A stretch of 64,000 nt of DNA, from contig NZ_PIPY01000002.1 of assembly GCF_003987065.1 (NCBI RefSeq), positions 247,655 through 311,654 of the forward strand. The letters are read 5' to 3'. Both the position numbers and the translations under genes were made by a program. Numbering within the stretch: the first letter of the stretch is position 1; every line of letters starts with the position of its first letter. This document shows positions 47,473 through 60,854 of this stretch, one piece after another. A model generated the notes under the pieces. The model saw only the letters and a list, made by a program, of their open reading frames with translations, was not told where the DNA came from and did not search any database. The DNA is from Pseudidiomarina insulisalsae (GTDB taxonomy: Bacteria > Pseudomonadota > Gammaproteobacteria > Enterobacterales > Alteromonadaceae).

Positions 47473-47979
47473 ATGACTAAATTAACTATTTTAAAATACC
47501 CAGACGAACGTTTACGCACCGTCGCCGAACCTATCTCTAGTGTAGATGATAGTATGCGCGACACCATTGATGCGATGTTCGAAACCATGTACGACTCTAA
47601 TGGTGTAGGCCTTGCTGCGACACAAGTCAATGTGCACAAACGCCTTTTCATAGCTGATTGTAGTGAAGATCAAAACGAACCGCTCGTTTTTATTAATCCT
47701 GAGATTACCGAAAAAGACGGTTTATTCGCTAATGAAGAGGGTTGTTTGTCCTTTCCGGGCGTGTACGCGAAAGTCGAGCGCGCCAGCAAAGTAACCGTCA
47801 AGGCACTGGATCGTAATGGTGAAGAATTTTCGTTAACCGCTGAAGGCCTGCTGGCGATTTGTATCCAGCACGAGCTTGATCACCTGAATGGCAAGCTGTT
47901 CGTGGATTACCTGTCCCCGTTGAAGCGCGACCGTATTCGCAAAAAGCTGGAAAAAGAAGCCCGGCTAAGCGCGGTGTAG
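47473..47979 (+). CDS. def: Peptide deformylase
   Basis: 168 residues. The three metal-site motifs are GVGLAATQ (motif 1), EEGCLSFPG (motif 2, Cys ligand) and QHELDHLNG (motif 3, HExxH). Def removes the formyl group from the N-terminal Met of new proteins. It is the first gene of def-fmt-rsmB-trkA, with 6 bases to fmt, and is divergent from the LysM gene. Promoter elements in the 81-base gap are not convincing. Confidence 0.98.
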   Translation: MTKLTILKYPDERLRTVAEPISSVDDSMRDTIDAMFETMYDSNGVGLAATQVNVHKRLFIADCSEDQNEPLVFINPEITEKDGLFANEEGCLSFPGVYAKVERASKVTVKALDRNGEEFSLTAEGLLAICIQHELDHLNGKLFVDYLSPLKRDRIRKKLEKEARLSAV

Positions 47980-47985
47980 TCCCGG

Positions 47986-48939
47986 ATGCGTATCATCTTC
48001 GCCGGTACTCCGGAATTCGCTGCGGGACACCTTGCCGCATTGCTCCAAAGCGATGCGCATGAGGTCGTGGCCGTCTACACCCAACCTGACCGGCCCGCCG
48101 GCCGCGGCAAAAAACTGCAAGCCAGCGCGGTAAAACAACTCGCGCTACAGCACGACCTGCCGGTAGAACAACCTGTTTCACTGAAAGATGCTGACGCGCA
48201 GGCGCAACTGGCGACCTATCATGCTGACGTGATGGTGGTGGTCGCCTATGGCCTGATTCTGCCTGAGGCGGTACTACGCCTGCCTACCTATGGTTGTGTG
48301 AATGTACACGGCTCGCTGTTGCCACGTTGGCGCGGCGCCGCTCCTATTCAGCGCGCCATCTGGGCCGGTGACAGCCGCAGCGGTGTCGCGGTCATGCAAA
48401 TGGAAGCAGGTCTTGATACCGGCCCGGTGTTACTGGAGCAGTCGGTCGCTATCGCCGCTGACGAAACCTCCGCCAGTTTATATGACAAGCTCGCGCAGCT
48501 TGGCCCGCAGGCCTTGTTGGCGTGTCTCCACGACTTACCTGCGCAACTGGCGCAAGCCACCGTGCAAGACGAAGCCCAAGTGACCTATGCGCATAAACTC
48601 TCCAAAGAAGAAGCGCAACTTGACTGGCAGCAGCCTGCAGCGGTACTCGAGCGTTGGATTCGCGCGTTTAATCCGTGGCCGGTCGCATGGCTGCGCAGCG
48701 CCACCAGCGAGGTAGTGAAGGTTTGGCGCGCTCAGGTCGTACCGGGGCAGCAGCAGTCCCCTGGCACCGTGCTACAAGCCGATAAGAACGGTGTTGTGGT
48801 GCAAACGGCCGACCAGGCCTTGTGCATTACTGAACTTCAGCCAGCCGGCAAAAAGCCGATGCCCGCCGCCGACTTTCTCAACGGCCGTAGCGAGCAGTTC
48901 CCCGTAACTGCGCCATTGCCCGGGGTTCACCATGAGTAA
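47986..48939 (+). CDS. fmt: Methionyl-tRNA formyltransferase
   Basis: 317 residues. Key motifs: the folate-binding start [59 protein letters not shown] with the catalytic Asn-His, and DTGPVLL. The C-terminal OB-fold-like domain holds INPWPVAW-type FNPWPVAW. It formylates Met-tRNAi with 10-formyl-THF, so that translation can start with formyl-Met. It overlaps rsmB by 8 bases. Confidence 0.98.
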   Translation: MRIIFAGTPEFAAGHLAALLQSDAHEVVAVYTQPDRPAGRGKKLQASAVKQLALQHDLPVEQPVSLKDADAQAQLATYHADVMVVVAYGLILPEAVLRLPTYGCVNVHGSLLPRWRGAAPIQRAIWAGDSRSGVAVMQMEAGLDTGPVLLEQSVAIAADETSASLYDKLAQLGPQALLACLHDLPAQLAQATVQDEAQVTYAHKLSKEEAQLDWQQPAAVLERWIRAFNPWPVAWLRSATSEVVKVWRAQVVPGQQQSPGTVLQADKNGVVVQTADQALCITELQPAGKKPMPAADFLNGRSEQFPVTAPLPGVHHE

Positions 48940-50233
48940 AGGCGCGGCCTCACGAGCAGCCGCCGCCCGCATTCTGGTTGAGGTGCTGGAGCATGGCCGC
49001 TCACTGACTCAGGCCTTGCCCCAGCATACCGAGCACCTTGAAGGCCGCGATCGTGCCATGGTGCAGTCATTATGTTATGGCGTGCTACGCCAGTTACCTT
49101 TGCTAAATGCTGCATTAGCAGAATTTTTAACCAAGCCGCTTAAAAAAGACCTTATTATCCTGCACCACCTGTTGTTAGTGGGCGCTTACCAACTTCTCTT
49201 TATGGGAACCTCCGATCATGCCGCGGTTGCAGCTACCGTGGAAGCAACCGAAACACTGAAAAAACGCCGGCAAAAGGGTCTGGTCAATGCCGTATTACGT
49301 AACTTGCAGCGCCAGCGCGAGCCGCTGCTGACGCGCGTACAGGCCGATGCCGACCTCGCTCACGGTCACCCGCGCTGGCTGGCGGACACAATCAAAGCCG
49401 CCTACCCGACGGCAGCTGCTGATATTTTCTCAGCAAATAATCAGCAAGCGCAAATGTGGCTGCGGATTAATACGCAGCAAACCTCTGTCGCGGCTTTTAC
49501 TGCGGCTTTAACGGCATTTGACCCCGAACTTCAGGTACATGACGCGCCTGCTCCATTCGCTGAAACGGTGCAACTACGCCACGCGGTGGACGTGCGCACG
49601 CTGCCGGGCTTTGCCCAAGGGTGGTTCTCAGTACAGGACATTGCCGCGCAACACGCCGCGCACCTGCTGCAGCCGCAGAACGGTGAACGCATTCTCGACT
49701 GCTGCGCCGCGCCCGGCGGAAAGACAGCACACTTGCTCGAACTCGCGCCGCAGGCCTCTGTCCATGCCCTGGATATTGAACCACAACGTTTGCAAAGAGT
49801 ACGGGAGAACCTGGATCGACTGCAGCTGAATGCTACCATTATCAGCGGCGACGCCAGCAGTCCTGACAGCTGGTGGGACGGCCAGCTCTACGACCGTATT
49901 TTGCTGGATGCGCCCTGTTCGGCAACCGGCGTTATTCGCCGCCATCCGGACATAAAATGGCTGCGTCGACGCAAGGATATTGAGCAACTGGCAGCACTAC
50001 AAAGCGCCTTACTGGACGCTCTCTGGCCATTACTACGACCAGGTGGTAGGTTAGTTTATGCGACCTGTTCTGTTTTGCCGGTTGAGAATCGACAGCAGGT
50101 TGAGGCCTTTTTGACGCGTCATAGTGATGCTATAGGCCTACCGACCGCGCCAGACGGCGCAATTTGCTGGCAACGCCTCCCCGGCGATCAGGGGGGTGAC
50201 GGTTTCTTTTACGCAAGTGTGGAAAAACAATAA
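48932..50233 (+). CDS. rsmB: 16S rRNA (cytosine-967 C5)-methyltransferase
   Basis: 433 residues. An N-terminal NusB-like RNA-binding domain (about 1-140) and a Rossmann methyltransferase domain follow. The SAM motif is [11 protein letters not shown], and two catalytic cysteines lie in DAPCSATG and YATCSV, as required of RNA m5C methyltransferases. RsmB modifies C967 of 16S rRNA. The stop shares one base with the trkA start; the operon order is that of E. coli. Confidence 0.97.
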   Translation: MSKGAASRAAAARILVEVLEHGRSLTQALPQHTEHLEGRDRAMVQSLCYGVLRQLPLLNAALAEFLTKPLKKDLIILHHLLLVGAYQLLFMGTSDHAAVAATVEATETLKKRRQKGLVNAVLRNLQRQREPLLTRVQADADLAHGHPRWLADTIKAAYPTAAADIFSANNQQAQMWLRINTQQTSVAAFTAALTAFDPELQVHDAPAPFAETVQLRHAVDVRTLPGFAQGWFSVQDIAAQHAAHLLQPQNGERILDCCAAPGGKTAHLLELAPQASVHALDIEPQRLQRVRENLDRLQLNATIISGDASSPDSWWDGQLYDRILLDAPCSATGVIRRHPDIKWLRRRKDIEQLAALQSALLDALWPLLRPGGRLVYATCSVLPVENRQQVEAFLTRHSDAIGLPTAPDGAICWQRLPGDQGGDGFFYASVEKQ

Positions 50234-51609
50234 TGAAAATAGTCATTCTTGGTGGTGGACAAGTTGGCGGTACACTGGCAGAGAACTTAGTCGGTGAAGA
50301 CAATGACATCACCGTGGTCGATATTGACCCCGGCCGCCTGACAGAGCTTTCCGAGAGCCATGACATCCGCACCGTGCAAGGGCACGCTGCGCACCCGCGA
50401 GCACTGCGCAATGCCGGCTGTGAAGATGCCGACATGCTGATTGCGGTCACACCCAGCGATGAAACCAACATGATGGCATGCCAGATTGCCTACACGCTGT
50501 ATCGCACCCCTAAACGCATCGCCCGAATTCGCTCAGAAGAGTACATCGACTTTAAAGATCGGCTGTTTCACAAGGACGACGTGCCGGTAGATCATATTAT
50601 TTCGCCCGAACAGCAAGTTACCATGTATGTAAAACGCCTGGTGGACTACCCCGGCGCATTGCAGGTCATGGAATTTGCCAGCGGCCGCGCTAGTCTGGTC
50701 GCGGTGAAAGCCTACTATGGCGGTAAGTTGGTAGGCCATGCCATTTCGTCACTGAAAGAGCACATGCCCAACGTTGAAACCCGCGTAGCTGCCATTTTCC
50801 GTCAGGGCAAAGCCATTAAACCAATGGGCACGACGATCATTGAGGCCGGGGACGAGGTGTTTTTTATTACCGACACCCGCTACGTGCGCATGGTCATGGA
50901 AGAAATGCAAAAGCTGGAGCATCAGTATCGCCGCATCATGATTGCCGGCGGCGGTAATATCGGCGCAGGTCTGGCACGCCTGTTAGAAGAGAATCACCAC
51001 GTTAAACTCATCGAGAAAAATCTCGAGCGCGGCGAAATGCTTAACGAGCAACTACGCCATACCACCATTTTACAAGGCGATGCTTCCGACGCGCGGCTAC
51101 TAAGTGATGAGCATATTGAAGACGTTGATGTTTTCATTGCCGTGACCAATGACGATGAAGCCAATATCATGTCGGCCATGCTGGCGAAGAAAATGGGCGC
51201 GAAAAAGACCATGGTTCTGATTCAGCGCCAGGCCTATGTCGATTTGGTTCAGGACGATGTTATTGATATCGCTATCTCACCGCAGCGTGCCACTGTTTCA
51301 GCGTTGTTATCCCTGATTCGCAAAGGTGACATTGTCAATGCTTACTCATTGCGCAAAGGCGCTGCCGAAGCCATTGAAGCCATAGCCCATGGTGATGAGA
51401 AGACCTCGAAGGTGGTCGGTAAAGCCATCGGCGAAATCAAATTGCCGCCCGGCACTACCATTGGCGCCATTGTCCGTGGCCATGAAGTTATGATTGCGCA
51501 CGACGACACCGTCTTGCATGCTGACGACCACGTGATTCTGTTTCTGGTCGACAAAAAATACATCCGCGAAGTCGAGCGACTCTTTCAGCCCAGCGCCCTT
51601 TTCTTCTAG
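50233..51609 (+). CDS. trkA: Trk potassium-uptake regulatory subunit TrkA
   Basis: 458 residues formed by two similar halves, each an RCK_N (Rossmann) plus RCK_C domain. The nucleotide-binding glycine motifs are [13 protein letters not shown] at the start and [15 protein letters not shown] at about 237. TrkA binds NAD(H)/ATP on the cytoplasmic side and gates the TrkH/TrkG channel. The trkH gene lies 3 bases beyond its stop, on the other strand, so both ends of the potassium system are encoded here. Full length. Confidence 0.97.
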   Translation: MKIVILGGGQVGGTLAENLVGEDNDITVVDIDPGRLTELSESHDIRTVQGHAAHPRALRNAGCEDADMLIAVTPSDETNMMACQIAYTLYRTPKRIARIRSEEYIDFKDRLFHKDDVPVDHIISPEQQVTMYVKRLVDYPGALQVMEFASGRASLVAVKAYYGGKLVGHAISSLKEHMPNVETRVAAIFRQGKAIKPMGTTIIEAGDEVFFITDTRYVRMVMEEMQKLEHQYRRIMIAGGGNIGAGLARLLEENHHVKLIEKNLERGEMLNEQLRHTTILQGDASDARLLSDEHIEDVDVFIAVTNDDEANIMSAMLAKKMGAKKTMVLIQRQAYVDLVQDDVIDIAISPQRATVSALLSLIRKGDIVNAYSLRKGAAEAIEAIAHGDEKTSKVVGKAIGEIKLPPGTTIGAIVRGHEVMIAHDDTVLHADDHVILFLVDKKYIREVERLFQPSALFF

Positions 51610-51612
51610 GCG

Positions 51613-53064
51613 CTACGAGCGCCAGAAGGTCGGGGTCAGGAGCACCAGTATCGTGAAGACTTCCAGACGACCGAATAACATAGCGACCACCAGCAGCCAT
51701 TTCGCCGCATCAGGAATGGTGGCGTAGTTCGCGGCCACATCGCCCAAGCCAGGACCCAGGTTATTGAGACATGCCGCGACCGCTGAAAACGCGGTAATAT
51801 CGTCCAGTCCGGTGGCCAGTAAGCCCAGCATAATTACCACAAATACCAGCGCGTAAGCAGCAAAGAAGCCCCATACTGCATCTACCACGCGCGGCGGTAA
51901 GATCCGGTTGCCCAGCTTCACCGTGTAAACACCGGCCGGATGCACCAGCCGGTTCAGCTCGCGCATGCCCTGGCGGAATAACAGCACTACCCGCACTACT
52001 TTCAAGCCACCCGCAGTTGAGCTGGCACAGCCACCAATGAAACTTGCGAATACCAGTAGCAACGGCAGGAACAGCGGCCAGGAAGCAAAATCGGTGGTCG
52101 CAAAGCCTGCGGTGGTGCTGATCGACACGGCCTGGAACATAGCCTGATTAAACGCGGTACCGGTATCTGCGAATTGCTTATGTACCAGGACAGTCGCGAA
52201 CACGAGTAAAACCAGTGATAGCTGAATACCTAAAAAAGCTTTGACCTCTGGGTCGCGCACGTAGCTCATCAAGCTACGTCCGGTTATGGCTGCGTAGTGA
52301 ATGGCGAAGTTAATTGACGATAACAGCAAGAAGACCACGCAAATGGTATTGATAGTTGCGCTGTCAAAGTGACCCATGCTGGCGTCGTAGGTACTGAACC
52401 CTCCGACTGCAATGGTGGAAAAGGCATGACTGATGGCATCAAACCAGCTCATACCTGCCAGGTGATAAGCAACCGCGCACGCTGCGGTTAGCGCAACGTA
52501 AATATACCAGAGGTGTTTTGCCGTATCGGCAATACGCGGGGTCATTTTGGTATCTTTTTGTGGCCCGGGTATTTCGGCGCGGTAGAGCTGCATACCACCG
52601 ATACCCAACATCGGCAAAATGGCGACTGCCAATACGATAATACCCATTCCGCCCAGCCACTGAAGCTGCTGGCGGTAGAACATAAGACTATGTGGCAGGG
52701 TTTCAATGCCCTGAATCACCGTTGCGCCGGTGGTCGTAAGCCCGGAAAAAGACTCAAACACCGCGTCAGTGAAGGACAGCGGTAGCTCTTCAGCGAACCA
52801 CAGCGGCATTACGCCGACCATGCCCAATACGGTCCAGAACAACACCGTTAACAAAAAGCCGTCGCGAACTTTCAGATCAGAATGCACTGAACGGTTGGGG
52901 TACCAGACCAAAAAGCCGATAACAATGCTGATAGCAAAGGCCAGCATAAAGGCGGTACCGCCGCCGTCACCGTAATAAAGCGCAACGACCGCCGGGGGCA
53001 GCAAGGTTGCACTGAATACACAGATCAATAATCCAAGGACTCGAAAAATACCTCTTAGGCGCAC
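51613..53064 (-). CDS. trkH: Trk potassium transporter, membrane subunit TrkH
   Basis: 483 residues with about ten membrane segments and four pore-loop regions typical of Trk/Ktr/HKT proteins: SGLTTTGATV, AFSTIAVGGFSTYD, STTAGFATTD and FIGGCASSTAGGLK. The glycines of the selectivity filter are in place. The protein is the potassium-conducting part of the Trk system. It overlaps yigZ by 10 bases and converges on trkA. Confidence 0.95.
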   Translation of the reverse strand: MRLRGIFRVLGLLICVFSATLLPPAVVALYYGDGGGTAFMLAFAISIVIGFLVWYPNRSVHSDLKVRDGFLLTVLFWTVLGMVGVMPLWFAEELPLSFTDAVFESFSGLTTTGATVIQGIETLPHSLMFYRQQLQWLGGMGIIVLAVAILPMLGIGGMQLYRAEIPGPQKDTKMTPRIADTAKHLWYIYVALTAACAVAYHLAGMSWFDAISHAFSTIAVGGFSTYDASMGHFDSATINTICVVFLLLSSINFAIHYAAITGRSLMSYVRDPEVKAFLGIQLSLVLLVFATVLVHKQFADTGTAFNQAMFQAVSISTTAGFATTDFASWPLFLPLLLVFASFIGGCASSTAGGLKVVRVVLLFRQGMRELNRLVHPAGVYTVKLGNRILPPRVVDAVWGFFAAYALVFVVIMLGLLATGLDDITAFSAVAACLNNLGPGLGDVAANYATIPDAAKWLLVVAMLFGRLEVFTILVLLTPTFWRS

Positions 53065-53681
53065 GGCGCTTCCTCTATTATTTTTAGTTCGACACGCCCT
53101 TGTGTCGCATTTTTTAGTGCGTCGGCCAGATCGGTGCTATCGGCGTCGGCAATCGCAATCGTCTGCGTGATGGTGTCGGTAAATTCCTGCGCAGTTGTCA
53201 GCGCATCGTACTGTGCCAGCCAATGCGAGACAACTTTTTGATCTGCATAATCGTAGTGCAAACGGGCTGCTTTGCGTACTTTTTTCTCAATAAAATCGAC
53301 TGTTTGCAATGCCTCCACCGTCGCTTGTGAATAGGCGCGCTGCAATCCGCCGGTGCCAAGTTTGATACCGCCGAAATAGCGCGTTACCACCACCGAGACC
53401 TCACCCACCAGCTGATTCAGTAATACGTTGAGCATCGGCCGTCCGGCGGTACCCCCCGGCTCACCATCGTCGCTCATGGCGTAGCTCTGACTATCGTCAG
53501 GGGCGCCGGTTACCGCCGCACTGCAGTAATGATTGGCACCTGGCCAGCGCTGCTGGCACTGCCGGATGTGCTGCTGATGCGCCGCTGGCGAGTCGGCATG
53601 GGCGACCGACGTAATAAAGCGACTGTGCTTGATCTCAAGTTCAGTCACCGCCGCTGCGCCGGGTATCCGATAAGCCTGCAT
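53055..53681 (-). CDS. yigZ: YigZ family (IMPACT/UPF0029) protein
   Basis: 208 residues. The N-terminal UPF0029 domain has EIKHSRFITSV, SYAMSDDGEPGGTAGRPML and VVVTRYFGGIKLGTGGL, and a C-terminal domain like that of EF-G-related folds follows. The family resembles eukaryotic IMPACT, a regulator of translation control kinases. The bacterial function is unknown. In E. coli it sits next to trkH and near fadBA, the same order as here. Confidence 0.93.
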   Translation of the reverse strand: MQAYRIPGAAAVTELEIKHSRFITSVAHADSPAAHQQHIRQCQQRWPGANHYCSAAVTGAPDDSQSYAMSDDGEPGGTAGRPMLNVLLNQLVGEVSVVVTRYFGGIKLGTGGLQRAYSQATVEALQTVDFIEKKVRKAARLHYDYADQKVVSHWLAQYDALTTAQEFTDTITQTIAIADADSTDLADALKNATQGRVELKIIEEAPCA

Positions 53682-53685
53682 AATG

Positions 53686-55668
53686 TCACAAACCTACGCT
53701 TTCACGACTGATGAACATGGCAGCAACATCGGCAAAGCGATTATCCGGCTCTGACTGTTCCAGCATCAGATAGATTTGCTGATACGCGAGTACATTTTTT
53801 ACATAGTCCCGGGTTTCTTTGTAGGGAATGGTTTCAATCCAGCGATCCATCGCCATAGGCTGTTCCGGCACCCAGTCAACGACCCGGTAAATACCGCCGT
53901 TATAGGCCGCTGTCGCCAGCACCCAGTTACCGCCGAGCCGCCGCTTTAGATCGGCCAGATAGCGCGTGCCAAGTAAAATATTGGTATTCACCTGATACAG
54001 ATCGAAGCGGCTGTAATCACGACGACCTACATACTTAGCCGTGGTCGGCAGCAGTTGCATCAGACCATGAGCGCCGGCATGAGAGTGCGCGTCAAAGCGA
54101 AACGAACTTTCCCGGCGCGATATAGCTAACGCCCACGCCATATCAATACCCGCAGCTTTGGCGTGCTCGCGATGCTCAGTTTCATAGGCAAAGGGAAAAC
54201 GCTGTGCTATCGCGCCGAACTCGCCCAGCTGTCCCAGCGTGTAAATAGCCTGATCATGCCAGCCCCACTGCGATGCCAGAGCCGCCATTAGTTCTTGTTC
54301 ACGCGGCGTGGTTACCTGCAGCAACTGGTACCATTCACGGCGCGCGTCAAGATAACGCTTTAACTGCAAAAACTCGTAAGCACGCTGCACGCCGGGCAGG
54401 CTTCGCAGGGTATCGAGTTCATCCGCTGAATAATTCAACCGTTCGCGCGCCAGTTGCAGCGGCTGATCTAATTTGGTGGCGGCCAGAAAGCCATAATAGT
54501 TACGTTGACCCGCCACTTCTTCAAATTGCGCGCGCGCCCGTTGCGGCTGATTCAGCTCTTCATAGGCACGGCCGCGCCAGTAGCGCCACTGCGCGCTTTC
54601 GGTCGACGTCGCCAGTTCTGCCACGGGGTCATCAATAAAGGCCTGCCAGTTTCCCTCGCGCACCCATTCAGCCAGCTGCCATTGCAGCGTCTGCGCGTCA
54701 TGCTCATAGGGTTCAAGCCGCATCAGCCACTCGTGTGCCTGAGGATGATCTTTCGCACTAAGTGCTACGGCAAACTTTTGTTCCAGTTCTGTCACCTGCG
54801 AGGGCGTCAGTAGCACCGAATCAGGTAGCGTTGTCATGGTGCGTATGGCCAAATCGGGGTCGCGCCAGATAAGACGACCTAACCCGTAGGCAATAATGCT
54901 GGCGGCGCGCTCAGCATTACGCCCGGAGTGGTCCGTCAGGTTATCCAGTTCGCGCACCAGATTCGCCGGGTTACGGCGTACCTGACGGTAACTCAGAATA
55001 AGCGAGCGTGTTGGCTCTTCCACCAGGCTTGCCAGATAAGGTAATAAGGTGTGCTTACCCTCCTCGGCGGCGAGCTTCGCCCGTTGCCAGACCCGTTCCT
55101 CGTTACGACGACCCGCAGCAGTCCAGCTGGCAAGCAAGGGATCACAGGCTCTAGGTAGCGACTCACCGGTTAGCCATAACTGATCAACCGCGCGTAAGAC
55201 CGCGGGTTTGGGCTGGGTGCCCTGCTCCAGAGTAAAACGCCAGAAATAGCAGCGATGCTCCACCTTACCTGGATGTCGAAAGTCGCGTAAAAAGCGCTGT
55301 TGCTCATCCTTGCGTGCCAGATAATCAAGCCAGGGGTAGCGTAACTGCCAGTCCATGGGGGTGTCTTTGGTGGCATTAAAAAACTGCAATACCCGGTCTT
55401 CATTGGCCAGATAACCCACCTGTTGCAGCCGCTCCAACTCGAGATAAGGCAATAAAGGATAGTTATCGAGTGCCGCAACAAGTTGTTGATATTCAGCCAT
55501 TCGTCCCCGCTTGGCCGCATATTCAGCTTGCACAAATAGCTCTCGCTGTTGCGCGCGCTTATCGTCAGTTGCCAGCTTCGGGTCATGAATCTTGGGCTCA
55601 GCAAGGCTCGCCGGGCTTGTCAGGGCCGTAAACAGAAGCGCACAAATTGTACATCGAACTAACCGCAT
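53686..55668 (-). CDS. slt: Soluble lytic murein transglycosylase
   Basis: 660 residues, close to E. coli Slt70. A signal peptide (MRLVRCTICALLFTALTSPASLA) is followed by a long alpha-helical superhelix (U and L domains, about 30-480) and a C-terminal lysozyme-like domain with the catalytic Glu in SRRESSFRFDAHSHAGAHGLMQLLP (about 540) and the AAYNGG motif. It cuts the MurNAc-GlcNAc bond of peptidoglycan to give 1,6-anhydro products. The 137-base gap to divergent fadB holds the operator at 55671, next to the slt start. Confidence 0.95.
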   Translation of the reverse strand: MRLVRCTICALLFTALTSPASLAEPKIHDPKLATDDKRAQQRELFVQAEYAAKRGRMAEYQQLVAALDNYPLLPYLELERLQQVGYLANEDRVLQFFNATKDTPMDWQLRYPWLDYLARKDEQQRFLRDFRHPGKVEHRCYFWRFTLEQGTQPKPAVLRAVDQLWLTGESLPRACDPLLASWTAAGRRNEERVWQRAKLAAEEGKHTLLPYLASLVEEPTRSLILSYRQVRRNPANLVRELDNLTDHSGRNAERAASIIAYGLGRLIWRDPDLAIRTMTTLPDSVLLTPSQVTELEQKFAVALSAKDHPQAHEWLMRLEPYEHDAQTLQWQLAEWVREGNWQAFIDDPVAELATSTESAQWRYWRGRAYEELNQPQRARAQFEEVAGQRNYYGFLAATKLDQPLQLARERLNYSADELDTLRSLPGVQRAYEFLQLKRYLDARREWYQLLQVTTPREQELMAALASQWGWHDQAIYTLGQLGEFGAIAQRFPFAYETEHREHAKAAGIDMAWALAISRRESSFRFDAHSHAGAHGLMQLLPTTAKYVGRRDYSRFDLYQVNTNILLGTRYLADLKRRLGGNWVLATAAYNGGIYRVVDWVPEQPMAMDRWIETIPYKETRDYVKNVLAYQQIYLMLEQSEPDNRFADVAAMFISRESVGL

Positions 55669-55670
55669 AA

Positions 55671-55689
55671 TTTCAAACGCTCGTTTAAA
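55671..55689 (+). promoter_or_regulatory. Putative PsrA/FadR-like operator upstream of fadBA
   Basis: The palindrome CAAACGCTCGTTTAAA matches the (G/C)AAAC-N2-4-GTTT(G/C) form of the PsrA box. The two arms read TTTcAAACG and CGTTTaAA. PsrA represses fatty-acid oxidation genes and is released by long-chain acyl-CoA. It lies 117-135 bases upstream of fadB and 3 bases from the slt start. Confidence 0.45.
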
Positions 55690-55805
55690 TAATCATTGAA
55701 AAATAAGCGCAATCGGGCCAAACTCTTTGTCATTACATATCGTATCTTCGCGTTACTACGAATCATACGCTAACCGAAAGCAATCTGAAAATCAGGAGAC
55801 CTTAT

Positions 55806-59125
<3,320 letters not shown>

Positions 59126-59163
59126 GACGCGCTTTTTACCCGCACGGTTTTACCGTAAAATAA

Positions 59164-59197
59164 ATGCCGCATTCCCATCGGAACGCGGCATTTTTTT
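59164..59197 (+). terminator. Rho-independent terminator after fadBA
   Basis: A 12-position stem, ATGCCGC-a-TTCC and GGAA-c-GCGGCAT, with one mismatch and a CATC loop, followed by seven T. It separates fadBA from tusA, which starts at 59229. Confidence 0.9.
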
Positions 59198-59228
59198 ATC
59201 GGCCAGCACAACAAAGGAAGCAGCATCC

Positions 59229-59465
59229 GTGACTGAAACCATCACCGAAACCCTCGACACCCTGGGCCTGCGTTGCCCCGAGCCCGTGATGCTGATCCGC
59301 GCTGCCATCCGCCGACTCGAGCACGGCGCCCTGCTCGAAGTCATTGCTGACGACCCCGCCACCACACGCGACATTCCAAGCTTCTGCCGTTTTATGGATC
59401 ACGAGTTAGTGCTCGCAGAAACAACGCGCGCGCCCTATCGCTACGTCATCCGCAAAGGCGGGTGA
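59229..59465 (+). CDS. tusA: Sulfur-carrier protein TusA
   Basis: 78 residues from a GTG start at 59229, preceded 8 bases away by AAGGAAG. The longer reading frame begins inside fadA and crosses a terminator, so it is rejected. [14 protein letters not shown] carries the CPxP motif with the sulfur-accepting Cys, and [15 protein letters not shown] is the second conserved stretch. TusA passes sulfur from cysteine desulfurase to the Tus relay that makes 2-thiouridine in tRNA wobble positions. The gene is alone between the fadBA terminator and a repeat. Confidence 0.93.
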   Translation: MTETITETLDTLGLRCPEPVMLIRAAIRRLEHGALLEVIADDPATTRDIPSFCRFMDHELVLAETTRAPYRYVIRKGG

Positions 59466-59550
59466 GGAAAAGCGTTATTCGTTATTCTGCGCTGCGCTAT
59501 TCGTACGCTGCGCTTCTCGTTTAAAAGATAAAAACATTAATCGTGTTGCG

Positions 59551-59684
59551 AAGGCCGGGTGCGGAGCGAGAATGCTAACTCAATGGGTGCGTGCCGCATG
59601 GATGCGGCACACAAGCCCCCAGGGATGGGTTTACGGCGTCCCATTGAGTTAGCATTCTGGCTTCGCACAAAGGCCGGCGCGGAT
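59551..59684. repeat. Palindromic repeat element with internal hairpin
   Basis: A perfect 18-base inverted repeat (arms 59570-59587 and 59640-59657) encloses 52 bases with a second hairpin, GTGCCGCA-TGGA-TGCGGCAC, and the conserved-looking string GCCCCCAGGGATGGGTTTAC. Weaker pairing extends the outer stem by about 10 bases, and imperfect direct copies of AAGGCCGG-n-GCGGA (59551, 59671) flank it. The internal string resembles intergenic repeats common in marine gammaproteobacteria, from memory. It might be a MITE-like or REP-type element, or it may act as a terminator between tusA and the GNAT gene. Confidence 0.7.
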
Positions 59685-60163
59685 TAGATGTATTTTTGCC
59701 AGAATTCGGCTTTGCCTTTGGATTCGTCGAGTTGATAGGGTTTGAAACCGAACTTTTCGTAGGCGATTTTTGCTGGTTCGTTGCCTTGTAGCACTTCGAG
59801 GGTGAGCTTCACGCAGCCGCGGAATTGCGCCAGGGTTTCCACTTCTTCCAGTAAGCGCTTGGCGATGCCTTTGCCGCGGAAGTCTTCAGTGACCGCAATA
59901 TCGTGAATATTCATCACGGGTTTGGCAGCAAACGTCGAGAAGCCTTCCACACAATTGGCCAGCCCCACCGGCTCGTCGTCAACGAAAGCAATCAGCGAGA
60001 ATACATAATCACGCTTTGCCATCTCGTCAATCAGGTTTTCTCTGGTGTCGGCAGGTAATGCCTCGCCGCCTCCCATCGGGTCCTGTGCGTAATCATCAAG
60101 CATCGCCACGACCGCCTGACGATGTTTCGGGTTTTGATAATCAGCTAAAGTTATATCAACCAT
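59684..60163 (-). CDS. GNAT-family N-acetyltransferase
   Basis: 159 residues with the GNAT acetyl-CoA motif (DIAVTEDFRGKGIAKRLLEEVETLA) near residue 95 and motif B (KLTLEVLQGNEPAKIAYEKFGFK). The family acetylates amines of small molecules or proteins; the target cannot be deduced. It lies 7 bases after tag on the same strand, as the acetyltransferase yiaC lies by tag in E. coli, and ends inside the flank of the palindromic repeat. Confidence 0.88.
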   Translation of the reverse strand: MVDITLADYQNPKHRQAVVAMLDDYAQDPMGGGEALPADTRENLIDEMAKRDYVFSLIAFVDDEPVGLANCVEGFSTFAAKPVMNIHDIAVTEDFRGKGIAKRLLEEVETLAQFRGCVKLTLEVLQGNEPAKIAYEKFGFKPYQLDESKGKAEFWQKYI

Positions 60164-60170
60164 GTCGTAC

Positions 60171-60770
60171 TCACGTTATTAAAGAAAAGTCACGCATTTC
60201 ATCACAGACCTCGTGATAACAATGACAGTGTACGACATGATCATTCACCATGCCCACCGCCTGCATAAACGCATAACAGATTGTTGTGCCAACAAAGCTA
60301 AAGCCAGCTTTTTTCAGGCCTTTAGCCATAGTATCAGAAACTTTATCTGAGGTGGGAATGTCGTCTCCCTGACGAGCAAAGATACGCGGCGAACCGTCAC
60401 TGAACTGCCATAAAAAGGTATTGAATGGCATACCAGCCTCGCGCAGTTCCAGGAACGCCTTAGCGTTTTTGAAAATAGACTCAATTTTCAGTCGGTTGCG
60501 GACAATTCCCGCATTCTGCATGAGTTCGCTTTTGTAGTCTTCAGGCAACCTGACTATTTTCTCAGGATCAAAGTCACAAAATGCCGCTTCGTAGTTTGCC
60601 TGTTTGCGTAGAATCGTAATCCAGCTCAGGCCGGCCTGCTGACCGTCGAGGCAGAGCTTGGCAAACAACTCCTGGCTGTCGGCCACCGGCCGTCCCCAGA
60701 CCGTGTCGTGGTAGTGAACATACTGTGGGTCGTTACCGCACCAGCGACATCTTTGCACTGAAGACTGCAT
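60171..60770 (-). CDS. tag: DNA-3-methyladenine glycosylase I
   Basis: 199 residues. Hallmarks are CRWCGNDPQYVHYHDTVWGRP at the N terminus, SWITILRKQANYEAAFCDFD, NRLKIESIFKNAKAF, SDKVSDTMAKGLKKAGFSFVGTTICYAFMQAVGMVNDH and the zinc-binding Cys and His residues at both ends (VHCHCYHE). Tag removes 3-methyladenine from alkylated DNA in base excision repair. It is divergent from glyQ, an arrangement shared with related bacteria. Confidence 0.97.
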   Translation of the reverse strand: MQSSVQRCRWCGNDPQYVHYHDTVWGRPVADSQELFAKLCLDGQQAGLSWITILRKQANYEAAFCDFDPEKIVRLPEDYKSELMQNAGIVRNRLKIESIFKNAKAFLELREAGMPFNTFLWQFSDGSPRIFARQGDDIPTSDKVSDTMAKGLKKAGFSFVGTTICYAFMQAVGMVNDHVVHCHCYHEVCDEMRDFSLIT

Positions 60771-60808
60771 TTTTGGACGCGCTCCTGTAACCCTGCATCA
60801 ACAAAGGG

Positions 60809-60814
60809 TATAAT
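60809..60814 (+). promoter_or_regulatory. Perfect -10 hexamer of the glyQS promoter
   Basis: TATAAT lies 41 bases before the glyQ start. The -35 region at 17 bases spacing (TGTAAC) is poor, so another activator or an alternative spacing may apply. Confidence 0.5.
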
Positions 60815-60854
60815 TTACGCCAATTTTGATTAAAAATCAGCACGAGAACAACCC

